20,093 bases of DNA. It comes from UBA6624 sp964507645 (GTDB lineage: Bacteria; UBP7; UBA6624). This document shows, piece by piece, positions 8,148-16,067 of this stretch (its first letter is position 1; each line of letters starts with the position of its first letter). The notes below the pieces were generated by a model that was given only the letters and a program-made list of their open reading frames with translations, made no database searches and was not told the DNA's origin. The DNA lies in contig CAZDPU010000019.1 of NCBI GenBank assembly GCA_964507645.1, positions 1 through 20,093 of the forward strand, in the 5' to 3' direction. A program made the translations under genes and the position numbers.

Positions 8148-9103
8148 AAGTTGTAATTACAAGAAATTTACCAGGAACTGCAGAAGAAACGATTGCTAAA
8201 AGCTCACATGATGTTTGGGTTTACAACGGAGATGGAGCTATCCCAAGGGATTTGTTGCTGGAAAAAGTGCAAGATGCTGATGCAATAATAACCTTGTTAA
8301 CTGACAAGGTTGATGCAGAGCTATTAGATAAAGCAGAGAATTTGAAAATAGTTGCTAACTATGCTGTGGGGTTTGACAATATAGATGTTGAAGAATGTGT
8401 GAAAAGGGGTGTGGTTTGTACAAATACTCCAGATGTTTTAACACAAGCAACCGCCGATCTAACATGGGCATTGTTGATGGCGTGTGCAAGAAGGGTTGTT
8501 GAGGGGCATAAGATGACTGAAGAAGGGAGCTACAAAGGATGGGCTCCTGATTTATTGATAGGGCAAGATGTCTGGGGTTCAACTTTGGGTATTTTTGGAG
8601 CTGGCAGGATAGGGAGAGCTGTTGCCGAAAGAGCTAAAGGTTTCAATATGAAGATTCTTTATACTGATGAGTTTTCATGGGAGGAGGGAGAAAATACCTT
8701 AAATGCAGAAAAGGTTAATTTCGACACACTTCTCAAGAAAAGTGATTTTCTGAGCTTACATGCACCACTACTCCCATCAACAGAAAAACTTTTGAATCTC
8801 GAAGCTTTTAGAAAAATGAAAAAAACTTCCATATTGATTAATGCTGCAAGGGGAGGCTTGATTGACGAACCTGATCTCTACAGGGCTATTATTGAAGGAG
8901 AGATATTAGGAGCAGGTTTAGATGTTTATGACCCGGAACCTCCAGAGAAAAACAACCCTCTATTATCATTAGACCAGGTTGTTTTGGCCCCTCATACGGG
9001 GAGTGCTTCTGTAAATTCAAGAAATGGAATGGCAGATTTGGCCGCCCAGAATGTTATTAATGTTCTATCGGGAATTGACCCAATTACTCCAATCAAGGGT
9101 TAA
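8144..9103 (+). CDS. D-isomer-specific 2-hydroxyacid dehydrogenase (glyoxylate/hydroxypyruvate reductase type)
   Basis: 319 aa NAD(P)-dependent dehydrogenase. The Rossmann motif GAGRIG is at 152-157. The catalytic set is R236 (NAARGG), E265 (DPEPP) and H284 (APHTGSAS). The substrate-binding segment NYAVGFDNID (72-81) and the NTPDVLTQATADLTW block closely match glyoxylate/hydroxypyruvate reductases of the GyaR/GhrB kind. The likely reaction is reduction of glyoxylate or hydroxypyruvate to glycolate or D-glycerate. D-lactate or phosphoglycerate dehydrogenase activity is less likely, since there is no ACT domain. The start overlaps the metG stop by four bases, and the next gene begins three bases after the TAA, so it sits in the middle of the operon. 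Confidence 0.9.
   Translation: MKVVITRNLPGTAEETIAKSSHDVWVYNGDGAIPRDLLLEKVQDADAIITLLTDKVDAELLDKAENLKIVANYAVGFDNIDVEECVKRGVVCTNTPDVLTQATADLTWALLMACARRVVEGHKMTEEGSYKGWAPDLLIGQDVWGSTLGIFGAGRIGRAVAERAKGFNMKILYTDEFSWEEGENTLNAEKVNFDTLLKKSDFLSLHAPLLPSTEKLLNLEAFRKMKKTSILINAARGGLIDEPDLYRAIIEGEILGAGLDVYDPEPPEKNNPLLSLDQVVLAPHTGSASVNSRNGMADLAAQNVINVLSGIDPITPIKG
9095..9099 (+). promoter_or_regulatory. Ribosome-binding site for the TTG-started acyltransferase
   Basis: AAGGG lies seven bases before TTG 9107 and inside the last codons of the dehydrogenase gene. With a stop codon just upstream in frame, it fixes TTG as the start. Confidence 0.55.
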
Positions 9104-9106
9104 CTC

Positions 9107-9958
9107 TTGAGAAGAATTTTTGAGAAGTTTTTACTCTACCTCGCACTTTTCTTAGTGAAGGTTGTTCCTTTTGAGAAAGGATATCATTTAGGGAATTTTT
9201 ATTTTTTTGTTCTTTGGCCTTTACTTTTACCAGAAAGAAAAAGAGCCTTGGAAAGAATGGAAAAGGTGTTAAAAAAGGATAAAAAAACCTGTGAAGAGAT
9301 TTTGAAAAAAAGCTTCAAAAATTTAGCTTACACAATGGTAGAAGTTTTCTACATGAACCTTCATGGTAAAAAATTCTTAGACTTGGTAAGAATAAATAAA
9401 AAAGGTTTTAGGAATTTGAAATCCATAAAAAAAGGCGGAGTGATGATAACTGCTCATTATGGAAATTGGGAAATTGGGGGGAGCCTCTTTGCAAAGCATG
9501 TTGCACCAAAAAGATTTATTGCTGTTGGGAGGTCTCAAAGCAATAATGTTTTAAACGACCTCGCTTTAGAAACAAGGGCTAAGCTGGGGATGGTGAACCT
9601 AACAAGACACTGGAGGGATTTGGCAAAAATTTCTAAAGAGATGAAAGATGGAGCTATTGTTGGCTTGGTTTCAGATCAGCATTCTGCCAATGGAGTTGTT
9701 ATTGATTTCATGGGCAGGAAAGCCAAGGCTTTTTCAGGGGCTTTTCGTCTTTCTTCCAGATTTAGGTGTTTGTCTGTAATTACCGTAGTCAAGAGGTTGA
9801 AGTGGGGGGAATTTGAGTGGTTGATAGAAAAACCATTGAGCCTAGGTGACCTTGATGAGAAAACTGGGATTCAAACATATTCTGACGGCATTGCTGAAAT
9901 TATCAAAAAAGACCCAAGCCAATGGCTTTGGTTGCACAATAGATGGAAGGTAGATTAA
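9107..9958 (+). CDS. LpxL/HtrB-family lysophospholipid (lipid A) acyltransferase, TTG start
   Basis: 283 aa with an N-terminal membrane-associating helix (about 5-40, hydrophobic). The acyltransferase HX4E motif is HYGNWE (117-122). The SDQH segment (189-192) and C-terminal PSQWLWLHNRWK (270-281) are typical of LpxL/HtrB/MsbB enzymes, which add a secondary acyl chain to Kdo-lipid A at the inner membrane. Start choice: the frame has a stop (the TAA of the preceding gene) only two codons upstream, and TTG at 9107 is the first possible start, seven bases after AAGGG; the first in-frame ATG lies about 50 codons in and would delete the helix. The kdsA neighbour fits a lipid A-Kdo role. Which acyl position it modifies cannot be told. 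Confidence 0.88.
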   Translation: MRRIFEKFLLYLALFLVKVVPFEKGYHLGNFYFFVLWPLLLPERKRALERMEKVLKKDKKTCEEILKKSFKNLAYTMVEVFYMNLHGKKFLDLVRINKKGFRNLKSIKKGGVMITAHYGNWEIGGSLFAKHVAPKRFIAVGRSQSNNVLNDLALETRAKLGMVNLTRHWRDLAKISKEMKDGAIVGLVSDQHSANGVVIDFMGRKAKAFSGAFRLSSRFRCLSVITVVKRLKWGEFEWLIEKPLSLGDLDEKTGIQTYSDGIAEIIKKDPSQWLWLHNRWKVD

Positions 9959-9971
9959 TTAAAATACAAGT

Positions 9972-10751
9972 ATGCTCAAAAACTTTTCTTCAAAATTTTT
10001 AATTGCTGGACCTTGCTCTCTAGAGAGTGAAGAAATCTCGATGAATGTTGCATTAAGGTTAAAGGAGATAGGGGAGAGGTTTGAGCTGCCTGTAGTTTTT
10101 AAAGGAAGCTGGGATAAGGCTAATAGAACTTCAGCAACTTCTTATCGAGGTTTGGGCCTATCTGAGGGATTGAGGGTTTTAAGGAAGGTGAAAGAGGATT
10201 TTGAGATGCCCGTTATTACAGACATCCATGAAACATCCCATGTTAAAGAGGTTTGTTCAGTTGTTGATGTTGTACAAATTCCCGCATTCCTTTGCCGACA
10301 GACAGACTTGCTGTCCGAATGTGGAAAACATGCGAGGGTTGTAAATGTTAAAAAAGGACAATTTATGCATCCTGAAGATATGAAATATGCAATCGACAAG
10401 GTCAAACATGGAGGCGATGCTGAAGTTCTTCTTTGCGAAAGAGGGTCTTCTTTTGGGTATAAGAATCTCGTTGTTGATATGAGGTCAATTGCAATAATGA
10501 AACAATATGCAAATGTTGTTTTTGATGCAACTCATTCAGTGCAACTTCCCGGAGGGGGAGATGGTAAAAGCTCTGGAGAGAGGCATTTTGTTGAACCATT
10601 AGCAAAAGCAGCTCTGGCCGTAGGGGCAATAGGCCTTTTCCTGGAAACCCATCCAGATCCAGATGAAGCAATGAGCGATGGCCCAAACATGATTCCATTA
10701 GATGAACTAGAAGACCTGGTTGAAAGACTTTTGCCTTATTGGCAAAAGTGA
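9972..10751 (+). CDS. kdsA: 3-deoxy-D-manno-octulosonate 8-phosphate synthase (KDO8P synthase)
   Basis: 259 aa; condenses phosphoenolpyruvate with arabinose 5-phosphate to Kdo-8-phosphate, the committed step to the LPS inner-core sugar. Family blocks: LIAGPCSLES (10-19), KGSWDKANRTS (44-54), DATHSVQLPGG (185-195), LFLETHPDPDEAMSDGPN (222-239). C15, H188, E225 and D236 correspond to the metal-ligand set of the metal-dependent class; the metal-independent enterobacterial type has Asn in place of the Cys. It follows the acyltransferase by 13 bp and closes the plus-strand operon. The ATG has no strong Shine-Dalgarno sequence. The gene's last codons form part of a terminator-like hairpin. Confidence 0.97.
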   Translation: MLKNFSSKFLIAGPCSLESEEISMNVALRLKEIGERFELPVVFKGSWDKANRTSATSYRGLGLSEGLRVLRKVKEDFEMPVITDIHETSHVKEVCSVVDVVQIPAFLCRQTDLLSECGKHARVVNVKKGQFMHPEDMKYAIDKVKHGGDAEVLLCERGSSFGYKNLVVDMRSIAIMKQYANVVFDATHSVQLPGGGDGKSSGERHFVEPLAKAALAVGAIGLFLETHPDPDEAMSDGPNMIPLDELEDLVERLLPYWQK

Positions 10752-10765
10752 TGAATTTTATTTTT
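10727..10765 (+). terminator. Terminator-like hairpin overlapping the kdsA stop codon
   Basis: A perfect 9-bp stem (ACTTTTGCC / GGCAAAAGT, 10727-10735 with 10741-10749) encloses a 5-base loop. Six bases after the stem comes a T-rich run (TTTTATTTTT, 10756-10765). The stem lies inside the last kdsA codons and touches its TGA. It fits an intrinsic terminator for the plus-strand operon. On the minus strand the same hairpin is followed only by TCTTT, so it may stop cysteine synthase readthrough weakly. The spacer before the T-run is longer than ideal. Confidence 0.6.
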
Positions 10766-10776
10766 GTCCTATTGAT

Positions 10777-11802
10777 TTAAATTGAGGAAAGGCTTAAAAG
10801 TTCAACATCTTTACTCATATAGTGTTGTTCCATCTTTTCCGAAGTTGAGTAATCTGTGCTAAGGTATTTTTTATTGCAGTCACTAAATACCGTGCATATT
10901 ACACCATCCAGGTTTTGTTTTTCAGCAAGTTTGATTGCTCCTAATAAATTTGCACCTGAAGATATACCAACTCCGAGGCCAAGTTTTTTGAATATCATTT
11001 GGGCCATAATTATCGCATCCCCATCCCACACATTGACAATTTGATTCAGCCATTTTAAATTAACAATCTCAGGAATAAATTCATCGCTTATGCCCTGAAT
11101 CCTATGGTGCCCATTTTTTTCTCCTGTTGTTAAGGTGGGGGAGTTTGCAGGCTCTAGAGGATTTATTGAAATGTCTTTCAGGTTTTCGCTTAGGTATTTT
11201 CCAACACCCATAACAGTTCCTCCAGTTCCAACCCCTGCTACAAACCCGGTTGGAGGAGTCCCTGCCTTGGTCATTTGATCGAGTATTTCAGGGCCTGTTG
11301 TTAAATAGTGAGCTTCTACATTTGCTTGATTTGAAAATTGTTTTGGAAGGAATACATTTTTCTCTTTTTCGGCATATTTTTCTGTCAAGGAGATGCTTCC
11401 TAAAAATCCCCCATCTTCTCTAGATACAGGGATTATTTCAGCACCATAACTTTCCATTCTTGCAACTCTCTCAGGGCTCATCCAATCAGGCATATATATC
11501 TTCACTTTATGCCCAAGTTTTTTACCAATTCCAGCAAATGCGATACCAGTGTTGCCACTTGTTGCTTCTGTGATTATTGAGTCAGGGTCTATAACATTTT
11601 TTTTATATGCTTCCTCAATAATATGTATCGCCATTCTGTCCTTGATACTTCCCGTAAAGTTTAGAGCTTCAAATTTTGCCCATATAACCAGGGGTTTATT
11701 TTTGTATTTGAGCTTTATTTTTAACAGAGGGGTTTTCCCAATTCTTTTTTTTATAGAAGATATTTTTTCTTTAGTTTTTGAGTGAAGCATGGTATTCTTC
11801 AT
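10777..11802 (-). CDS. cysK: PLP-dependent cysteine synthase-like enzyme
   Basis: 341 aa from ATG 11802. Fold-type II PLP enzyme: the Schiff-base lysine is K54 in NFTGSIKDR, the substrate loop is TSGNTG (81-86), the phosphate-cup motif is GTGGT (192-196), and SSGAN (281-285) lies near the cofactor nitrogen. GKTPLL near the N-terminus and the FSD...KYLSTD end are typical of O-acetylserine sulfhydrylases, so it most likely makes cysteine from O-acetylserine and sulfide; cystathionine beta-synthase cannot be excluded. A short C-terminal tail (about 320-341) is extra. Start: an upstream TTG (11820) would overlap pyrC by 10 bases, but ATG 11802 comes eight bases after the pyrC stop and was chosen. 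It is probably co-transcribed with pyrC. Confidence 0.88.
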   Translation of the reverse strand: MKNTMLHSKTKEKISSIKKRIGKTPLLKIKLKYKNKPLVIWAKFEALNFTGSIKDRMAIHIIEEAYKKNVIDPDSIITEATSGNTGIAFAGIGKKLGHKVKIYMPDWMSPERVARMESYGAEIIPVSREDGGFLGSISLTEKYAEKEKNVFLPKQFSNQANVEAHYLTTGPEILDQMTKAGTPPTGFVAGVGTGGTVMGVGKYLSENLKDISINPLEPANSPTLTTGEKNGHHRIQGISDEFIPEIVNLKWLNQIVNVWDGDAIIMAQMIFKKLGLGVGISSGANLLGAIKLAEKQNLDGVICTVFSDCNKKYLSTDYSTSEKMEQHYMSKDVELLSLSSI

Positions 11803-11810
11803 GCTGATAC

Positions 11811-13145
11811 CTAGCCCCAAAAACCTTTTAGATCTTTATTAAACGAAACTTCTTTTCCCTTCATAGAATAGTCAATTTTATCTTCAGAAAAAACTTTCCT
11901 CCCATGAACCCAGACAGTTTCTGGCCAACCCATTATTTTTTGACCATCCCAAGGGGACCATCCAGACCTTGTTTCCTGCTCGCTGTTTTTTATTTTTTTC
12001 TCTTTATTTAAATCAATTAGAACCAGGTCAGAATCGTATCCTTTTTTTATTCTCCCCTTGTTTAAGATATTCCAAACCTTTGCAGGATTTTTTGACATTT
12101 TTTCAACAATTGCACTTAAACAAAAATTCCCTTTGTTAACTTCATTTAGCATTAGCGGCAAGGAATTTTCTATACTTGGTATTCCTGATGGTGAATCGGG
12201 ATAGGGCTTGTTTTTTTCTTCAAGAAGATGAGGGGCGTGGTCTGTCGCTATAACTTGGATTGAGCCATCTTGAAGAGCTTCAAATAAAGCTTTTCTATCC
12301 GAACCTTTTTTAATTGAAGGGTTTGTTTGAATCAGGGTCTTTAGTCTAGGGTAGTCTTTTTCCGTAAACATCAAATGTGGGATGCAGGCTTCTGCGGTAA
12401 TTAGCTTTTGGTGATCTTTGATGATTTCTATTTCTTCTCTTGTAGACAAGTGGAGGATGTGTATTTTTTTATTTGTTTTTTTTGCAAGATTTGTAATTTT
12501 TTTTGTACAAAAAATTGCTGCAGCCCTGTCTCTTATTTTTGAGTGAATGGCTGGATCTTTATTTTCTTTTATTTCTTTTTCAAATATTTTTAAGTTTTTA
12601 TTTATTATTGATTCTTCTTCACAGTGTCCAGTGACTGGAAGATTGGTTTCTGTAAAAATTCTTTCAAGAATTTTCATATCTTCAACCAAAAGATCCCCTG
12701 TGCTTGATCCAAAGAATATTTTTATTCCAGGGGTCCTTTCGGACTTTTTTAATTCTTCTAAATTGTCGTTAGTTGCCCCCATGAAAAATCCATAGTTAAC
12801 AAGACTTTTTTTTGAAGCGATGTTTAATTTTTCAAGAAGTGCAAAATTGGTTGTTGTCGAGGGGATGGTGTTTGGCATTTCGAGATAGGTAGTTACTCCA
12901 CCTTTCGCACATGAGGAACTTCCTGAGAAAATGTCTTCTTTGTGTGTGAGCCCAGGTTCTCTAAAATGAACCTGATCATCGATTATCCCGGGGATAAGGT
13001 GAAAGCCATTTGCTTCTATTTTTTGATCTGCGTTGGTTGATATTGCAGCATCACATGTAAGAATTTTTGATTCATCAAAAAGGACATGGGTTTTTAAATT
13101 TTCATTTTCAAGAACACATGTGGCATTTTTTATTAAAGTTCTCAC
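11811..13145 (-). CDS. pyrC: Dihydroorotase (GTG start)
   Basis: 444 aa; closes N-carbamoyl-L-aspartate to dihydroorotate in pyrimidine synthesis. The metal-site motif is DDQVHFREPG (56-65), with H60 and R62 present but Q58 where the usual HxH has its first His. The candidate carboxylated lysine is K142 in GIKIFFGSSTG. H174 (GHCEE), H232 (ILHLST) and D302 (ATDHAPH) complete the amidohydrolase set. As I recall, the DDQVHFREPGLTHK form defines a real bacterial dihydroorotase subgroup, so the Gln need not mean loss of activity. Start: GTG at 13145, the first in-frame start giving the full N-terminal beta strand. Very AT-rich (13 of 60 G+C at 12541-12600). Confidence 0.92.
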   Translation of the reverse strand: MRTLIKNATCVLENENLKTHVLFDESKILTCDAAISTNADQKIEANGFHLIPGIIDDQVHFREPGLTHKEDIFSGSSSCAKGGVTTYLEMPNTIPSTTTNFALLEKLNIASKKSLVNYGFFMGATNDNLEELKKSERTPGIKIFFGSSTGDLLVEDMKILERIFTETNLPVTGHCEEESIINKNLKIFEKEIKENKDPAIHSKIRDRAAAIFCTKKITNLAKKTNKKIHILHLSTREEIEIIKDHQKLITAEACIPHLMFTEKDYPRLKTLIQTNPSIKKGSDRKALFEALQDGSIQVIATDHAPHLLEEKNKPYPDSPSGIPSIENSLPLMLNEVNKGNFCLSAIVEKMSKNPAKVWNILNKGRIKKGYDSDLVLIDLNKEKKIKNSEQETRSGWSPWDGQKIMGWPETVWVHGRKVFSEDKIDYSMKGKEVSFNKDLKGFWG

Positions 13146-13204
13146 TCTTTCAATTCTATTTAGAGTTTATTAGATGGATGCCCAGAATAAAATCACTTAA
13201 AGCA
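13146..13204. other. Divergent intergenic region pyrC / exonuclease
   Basis: This 59-bp gap separates two outward-facing genes, so it should hold or border promoters for both. I could not find a convincing -35/-10 pair on either strand, nor a strong ribosome site. TAAAAT at 13188-13193 is a possible plus-strand -10 box but would leave almost no leader. Confidence 0.3.
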
Positions 13205-13804
13205 ATGACTTATTTATTTTTTGACACCGAAACAACAGGCTTTCCTTTAAAAAATATACCTTTGGAAGCCTCATCACAACCACATCTTGTTCAAATTGCT
13301 GCAATTTCATACGATAAAGAATTCAATAAAATTGGAAGTTTTTGCGAGATTATTTATCCTGAAGGTCTTATTTTAGGAACAGAAACATCTTGGATCATCC
13401 CCGAAGCTGCAGCAAAAATACACAGAATAACCCAAGGAAGAGCTGTCCGTGAAGGAAAGGATATTCATAAGGTAATTTCAAAATTCGACAATCTTCTAAA
13501 TTCCTCAAAAGTTCTTCTGGCACACAACATTGACTTTGATTTAAAGATTTTGAAAATTGCTTATTCAAGACTACAGATGGATTTGAATTTGCCAAAAAGT
13601 CTATTTTGCACAATGAAATCAACAACTGAAATTTGCAAAATCCCCAACACAAAAGGTTGGGGAGGTGCGTATAAATGGCCCAGTCTTTCAGAGCTGCATC
13701 TGTCTTTATTCAAGAAAGACTTTGAGGGAGCTCATGACGCACTTGTTGATGTAGAGGCTACAGCTCGTTGTTTCATTGAACTCAAAAAAAGAAAATTAAT
13801 TTGA
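13205..13804 (+). CDS. DEDDh 3'-5' exonuclease (DNA polymerase III epsilon / DnaQ-like)
   Basis: 199 aa single-domain exonuclease. Exo I is FFDTETTG (5-12; D7, E9), Exo II is LAHNIDFDLKIL (105-116; D112), and Exo III is GAHDALVDV (175-183; H177, D182), giving the complete DEDDh set. It should remove nucleotides from 3' ends of DNA (or RNA) with two metal ions. It could be the proofreading subunit or a standalone repair/RNA-turnover exonuclease; no polymerase gene is adjacent. Start: ATG 13205 places Exo I right at the N-terminus, as in the family. ATG 13178 is possible; ATG 13067 would run into pyrC. It is the only plus-strand gene right of kdsA and overlaps the pyrG end by nine bases. Confidence 0.88.
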   Translation: MTYLFFDTETTGFPLKNIPLEASSQPHLVQIAAISYDKEFNKIGSFCEIIYPEGLILGTETSWIIPEAAAKIHRITQGRAVREGKDIHKVISKFDNLLNSSKVLLAHNIDFDLKILKIAYSRLQMDLNLPKSLFCTMKSTTEICKIPNTKGWGGAYKWPSLSELHLSLFKKDFEGAHDALVDVEATARCFIELKKRKLI

Positions 13805-15409
13805 TTTTTTTATCTTGTTTTTGTTTTTTATAGAAGCTTTGCAAAGCCCTCTGAACAAAGGATTTGGCCTAAGTGGCCTGCTGGTAAATTCAGGGTGGAA
13901 TTGACTTGCTATCATGAATGGGTGATCTTTCAATTCAGCAATTTCAACAAGAAATCCATCAGGCGAGAGTCCACTGAAAATCATCCCTTCATCTTCCATC
14001 TGCCCCTTCCAGTCATTATTGACTTCCCATCTGTGTCTGTGTCTTTCGTTTATGGTTTCCTCTTTGTATAAAGACCTTGCCAAGGTTTTATCTTTGATGC
14101 ATGCTGGATAATCCCCTAAGCGCATTGTCCCTCCCTTATAGCGAATCATCTCTTGCTCTTCCAGGAGGTCAATTACAGGGAAAGGAGTTTTAAGGTCCGC
14201 TTCAGTACTGTTTGCATCTTTTAAATTACAAATATTTCTTGCAAACTCGATAACCATCACTTGAAGGCCTAGGCAAAGCCCCAAATAAGGGACTTTCTTT
14301 TCCCTGCACCATTGAGCTGTTTGTATTTTTCCCTCAATGCCACGACTATCGAAGCCTCCTGGAACAATCACTCCATCCAAACCATCAAGTTTAACATCTG
14401 CATCCTTTTGGTTCTTTATGGAGGAAGAGTTCACCCACCTTATTTTTACCCGATGTTTTTCTGAAGCAGCTGAATGTACCAAGGCTTGATATACCGACTT
14501 ATAAGCATCTTCCAATGTTACATATTTTCCAACTATACCAATTTCTATTTCTTTTTCTGCAGCGACAACCGTTTCAACATAGTTTGCCCACTCTTCAAGG
14601 TTCGGGATTCTTTTTTCAAGTCCGAGCCTATTTTCCAGTATCTGGGGAAGCCCCTCACCTTCAAACAGCAAAGGTATTCTGTAAATGCTATCCGTATCAA
14701 TTCCTTGTATGACTGCATTTTTTGAAACATCACAGAAAAGGGCAATTTTTTCTCTAACTGAATCGTTTATTGGTTTAGTTGTTCTTGCGATTATGACATC
14801 TGGCTGGATTCCAGCCCCTCTCAACTCTCTAACGGTTTGCTGGGTTAGTTTTGTTTTTATCTCTCCAGCTGTTTCAACATAAGGAAGATAAGAGAGGTGT
14901 ATATAGGCAACATTTTCACTGCCTTCATCTTTTTTAAATTGCCTTATTGCTTCCAAGAAAGCAGAACTTTCTATATCTCCAACAGTCCCACCTAATTCAA
15001 CCAACAAAACCTCATGACCATCTCCCGCTTCTTTTATAAGAGACTTGATTTCATTGATAACATGAGGGATAACCTGAACTGTTGCTCCCAGGTATTCACC
15101 ACGCCTCTCCTTCTCAAGCACTCTTTTGTAAACTCTCCCAGCAGTGATGTTATTTTTTTGTTCAAGGTTGATATCTAGAAATCTCTCATAATGACCAAGA
15201 TCAAGATCTGTTTCAGCTCCATCTTTTGTTACATAAACTTCCCCATGTTGGTATGGGCTCATAGTACCTGCGTCAACATTGAGGTAAGGGTCAACCTTAA
15301 CTACAGAGACATCCCAATCTCTAGCTTTTAAAAGTGAGCCTATGGTTGCTGATGTTATGCCTTTTCCAAGAGCAGACAAATTGCCACCAGTTATAAATAT
15401 GTATTTCAT
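13796..15409 (-). CDS. pyrG: CTP synthase
   Basis: 537 aa, full length; makes CTP from UTP, ATP and glutamine. The N-terminal synthetase domain (1-about 265) shows LSALGKGITSA (11-21), the DPYLNVDAGTMSPYQHGE block (40-57), DLDLGHYERF (68-77) and ELGGTVGDIE (138-147). The C-terminal class I glutaminase domain (about 290-530) has the nucleophile C379 in GLCLGLQ and the H505/E507 pair in FHPEF. The usual VSSLGKG loop reads NLSALGKG here. It overlaps the transaldolase stop by four bases (ATGA), so the two are translationally coupled. The 3' end is A-rich on the coding strand and meets the exonuclease gene tail-to-tail. No change at any catalytic residue. Confidence 0.97.
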   Translation of the reverse strand: MKYIFITGGNLSALGKGITSATIGSLLKARDWDVSVVKVDPYLNVDAGTMSPYQHGEVYVTKDGAETDLDLGHYERFLDINLEQKNNITAGRVYKRVLEKERRGEYLGATVQVIPHVINEIKSLIKEAGDGHEVLLVELGGTVGDIESSAFLEAIRQFKKDEGSENVAYIHLSYLPYVETAGEIKTKLTQQTVRELRGAGIQPDVIIARTTKPINDSVREKIALFCDVSKNAVIQGIDTDSIYRIPLLFEGEGLPQILENRLGLEKRIPNLEEWANYVETVVAAEKEIEIGIVGKYVTLEDAYKSVYQALVHSAASEKHRVKIRWVNSSSIKNQKDADVKLDGLDGVIVPGGFDSRGIEGKIQTAQWCREKKVPYLGLCLGLQVMVIEFARNICNLKDANSTEADLKTPFPVIDLLEEQEMIRYKGGTMRLGDYPACIKDKTLARSLYKEETINERHRHRWEVNNDWKGQMEDEGMIFSGLSPDGFLVEIAELKDHPFMIASQFHPEFTSRPLRPNPLFRGLCKASIKNKNKIKKSN

Positions 15410-16065
15410 TTTCCGAGTTTCTTTTTAGCCTCTTCCCAATCGTTTAAAAATGCTTTTAAGCCAATATCATTCAAGGGGTGCTTCAAGGCTTTTTTAAGCA
15501 AAGAGCAAGGACATGTTGCAATATGTGCACCAACCTTGGCAGATTCTTCAAGGTGTTGAGGAGATCTTAAGCTTGCGGAAATGATTTTACAATCAAGACC
15601 ATTTTCTTCAACATAATTTACACAATCTTCTACCAACCCAATTCCATCCGATCCAATGTCATCTAATCTTCCTACGAAAGGGGATATGTAGTTTGCGCCT
15701 GCTTCAGCCGCTAATATCCCTTGATTCAGAGAGAATATAAGTGTTGCATTTGTAGGGATTCCTAATTTTCTCAATTTTGATAAAGCTTTAAGGCCTTCCT
15801 CAGTGGTTGCTACCTTCACAACAACATTGTTTCCCCATTCTCTATATTTTTTTCCTTGTTCAACAATAATTTCTGCATCATCTTTTAGGGTTTCTACCGA
15901 AACGTGACGATTCCCCATTATCGACAAAACCTCTGAAACTGCATCTTTGTAGTCTCTTCCAGTTTTTGCTATTATGCTCGGATTGGTAGTTACTCCGCGC
16001 AAAATACCCCATTCGTCTATTTCTTTAATTTGATTTATGTCCGCAGTATCTAAATAAAAATCCAT
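15406..16065 (-). CDS. tal: Transaldolase, small FSA/TalC type
   Basis: 219 aa. The short form of transaldolase, like fructose-6-phosphate aldolase and bacterial TalC. N-terminal FYLDTADI (3-10), GVTTNPSI (24-31), Schiff-base lysine K84 in VVVKVATTEEG (81-91), and NATLIFSLNQ and ISPFVGRLDD are all typical. It most likely transfers dihydroxyacetone units between sugar phosphates in the pentose phosphate pathway, a role supported by the transketolase genes just upstream. An aldolase activity on fructose 6-phosphate is the alternative. An excellent ribosome site (AAGGAAGG, 16080-16073) lies seven bases before its ATG, inside the end of the transketolase C-subunit gene, two bases away. Confidence 0.93.
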   Translation of the reverse strand: MDFYLDTADINQIKEIDEWGILRGVTTNPSIIAKTGRDYKDAVSEVLSIMGNRHVSVETLKDDAEIIVEQGKKYREWGNNVVVKVATTEEGLKALSKLRKLGIPTNATLIFSLNQGILAAEAGANYISPFVGRLDDIGSDGIGLVEDCVNYVEENGLDCKIISASLRSPQHLEESAKVGAHIATCPCSLLKKALKHPLNDIGLKAFLNDWEEAKKKLGK

Positions 16066-16067
16066 AA

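Noticed and set aside
11803..11820. TTG 11820 start of the cysteine synthase-like gene
   Set aside because: It would overlap pyrC; ATG 11802 just after the pyrC stop is simpler. Six residues are affected and the call is not certain.
13067..13204. Upstream extension of the exonuclease from ATG 13067
   Set aside because: It would overlap the pyrC start by 79 bases and add residues that look non-conserved; Exo I normally lies near the N-terminus.
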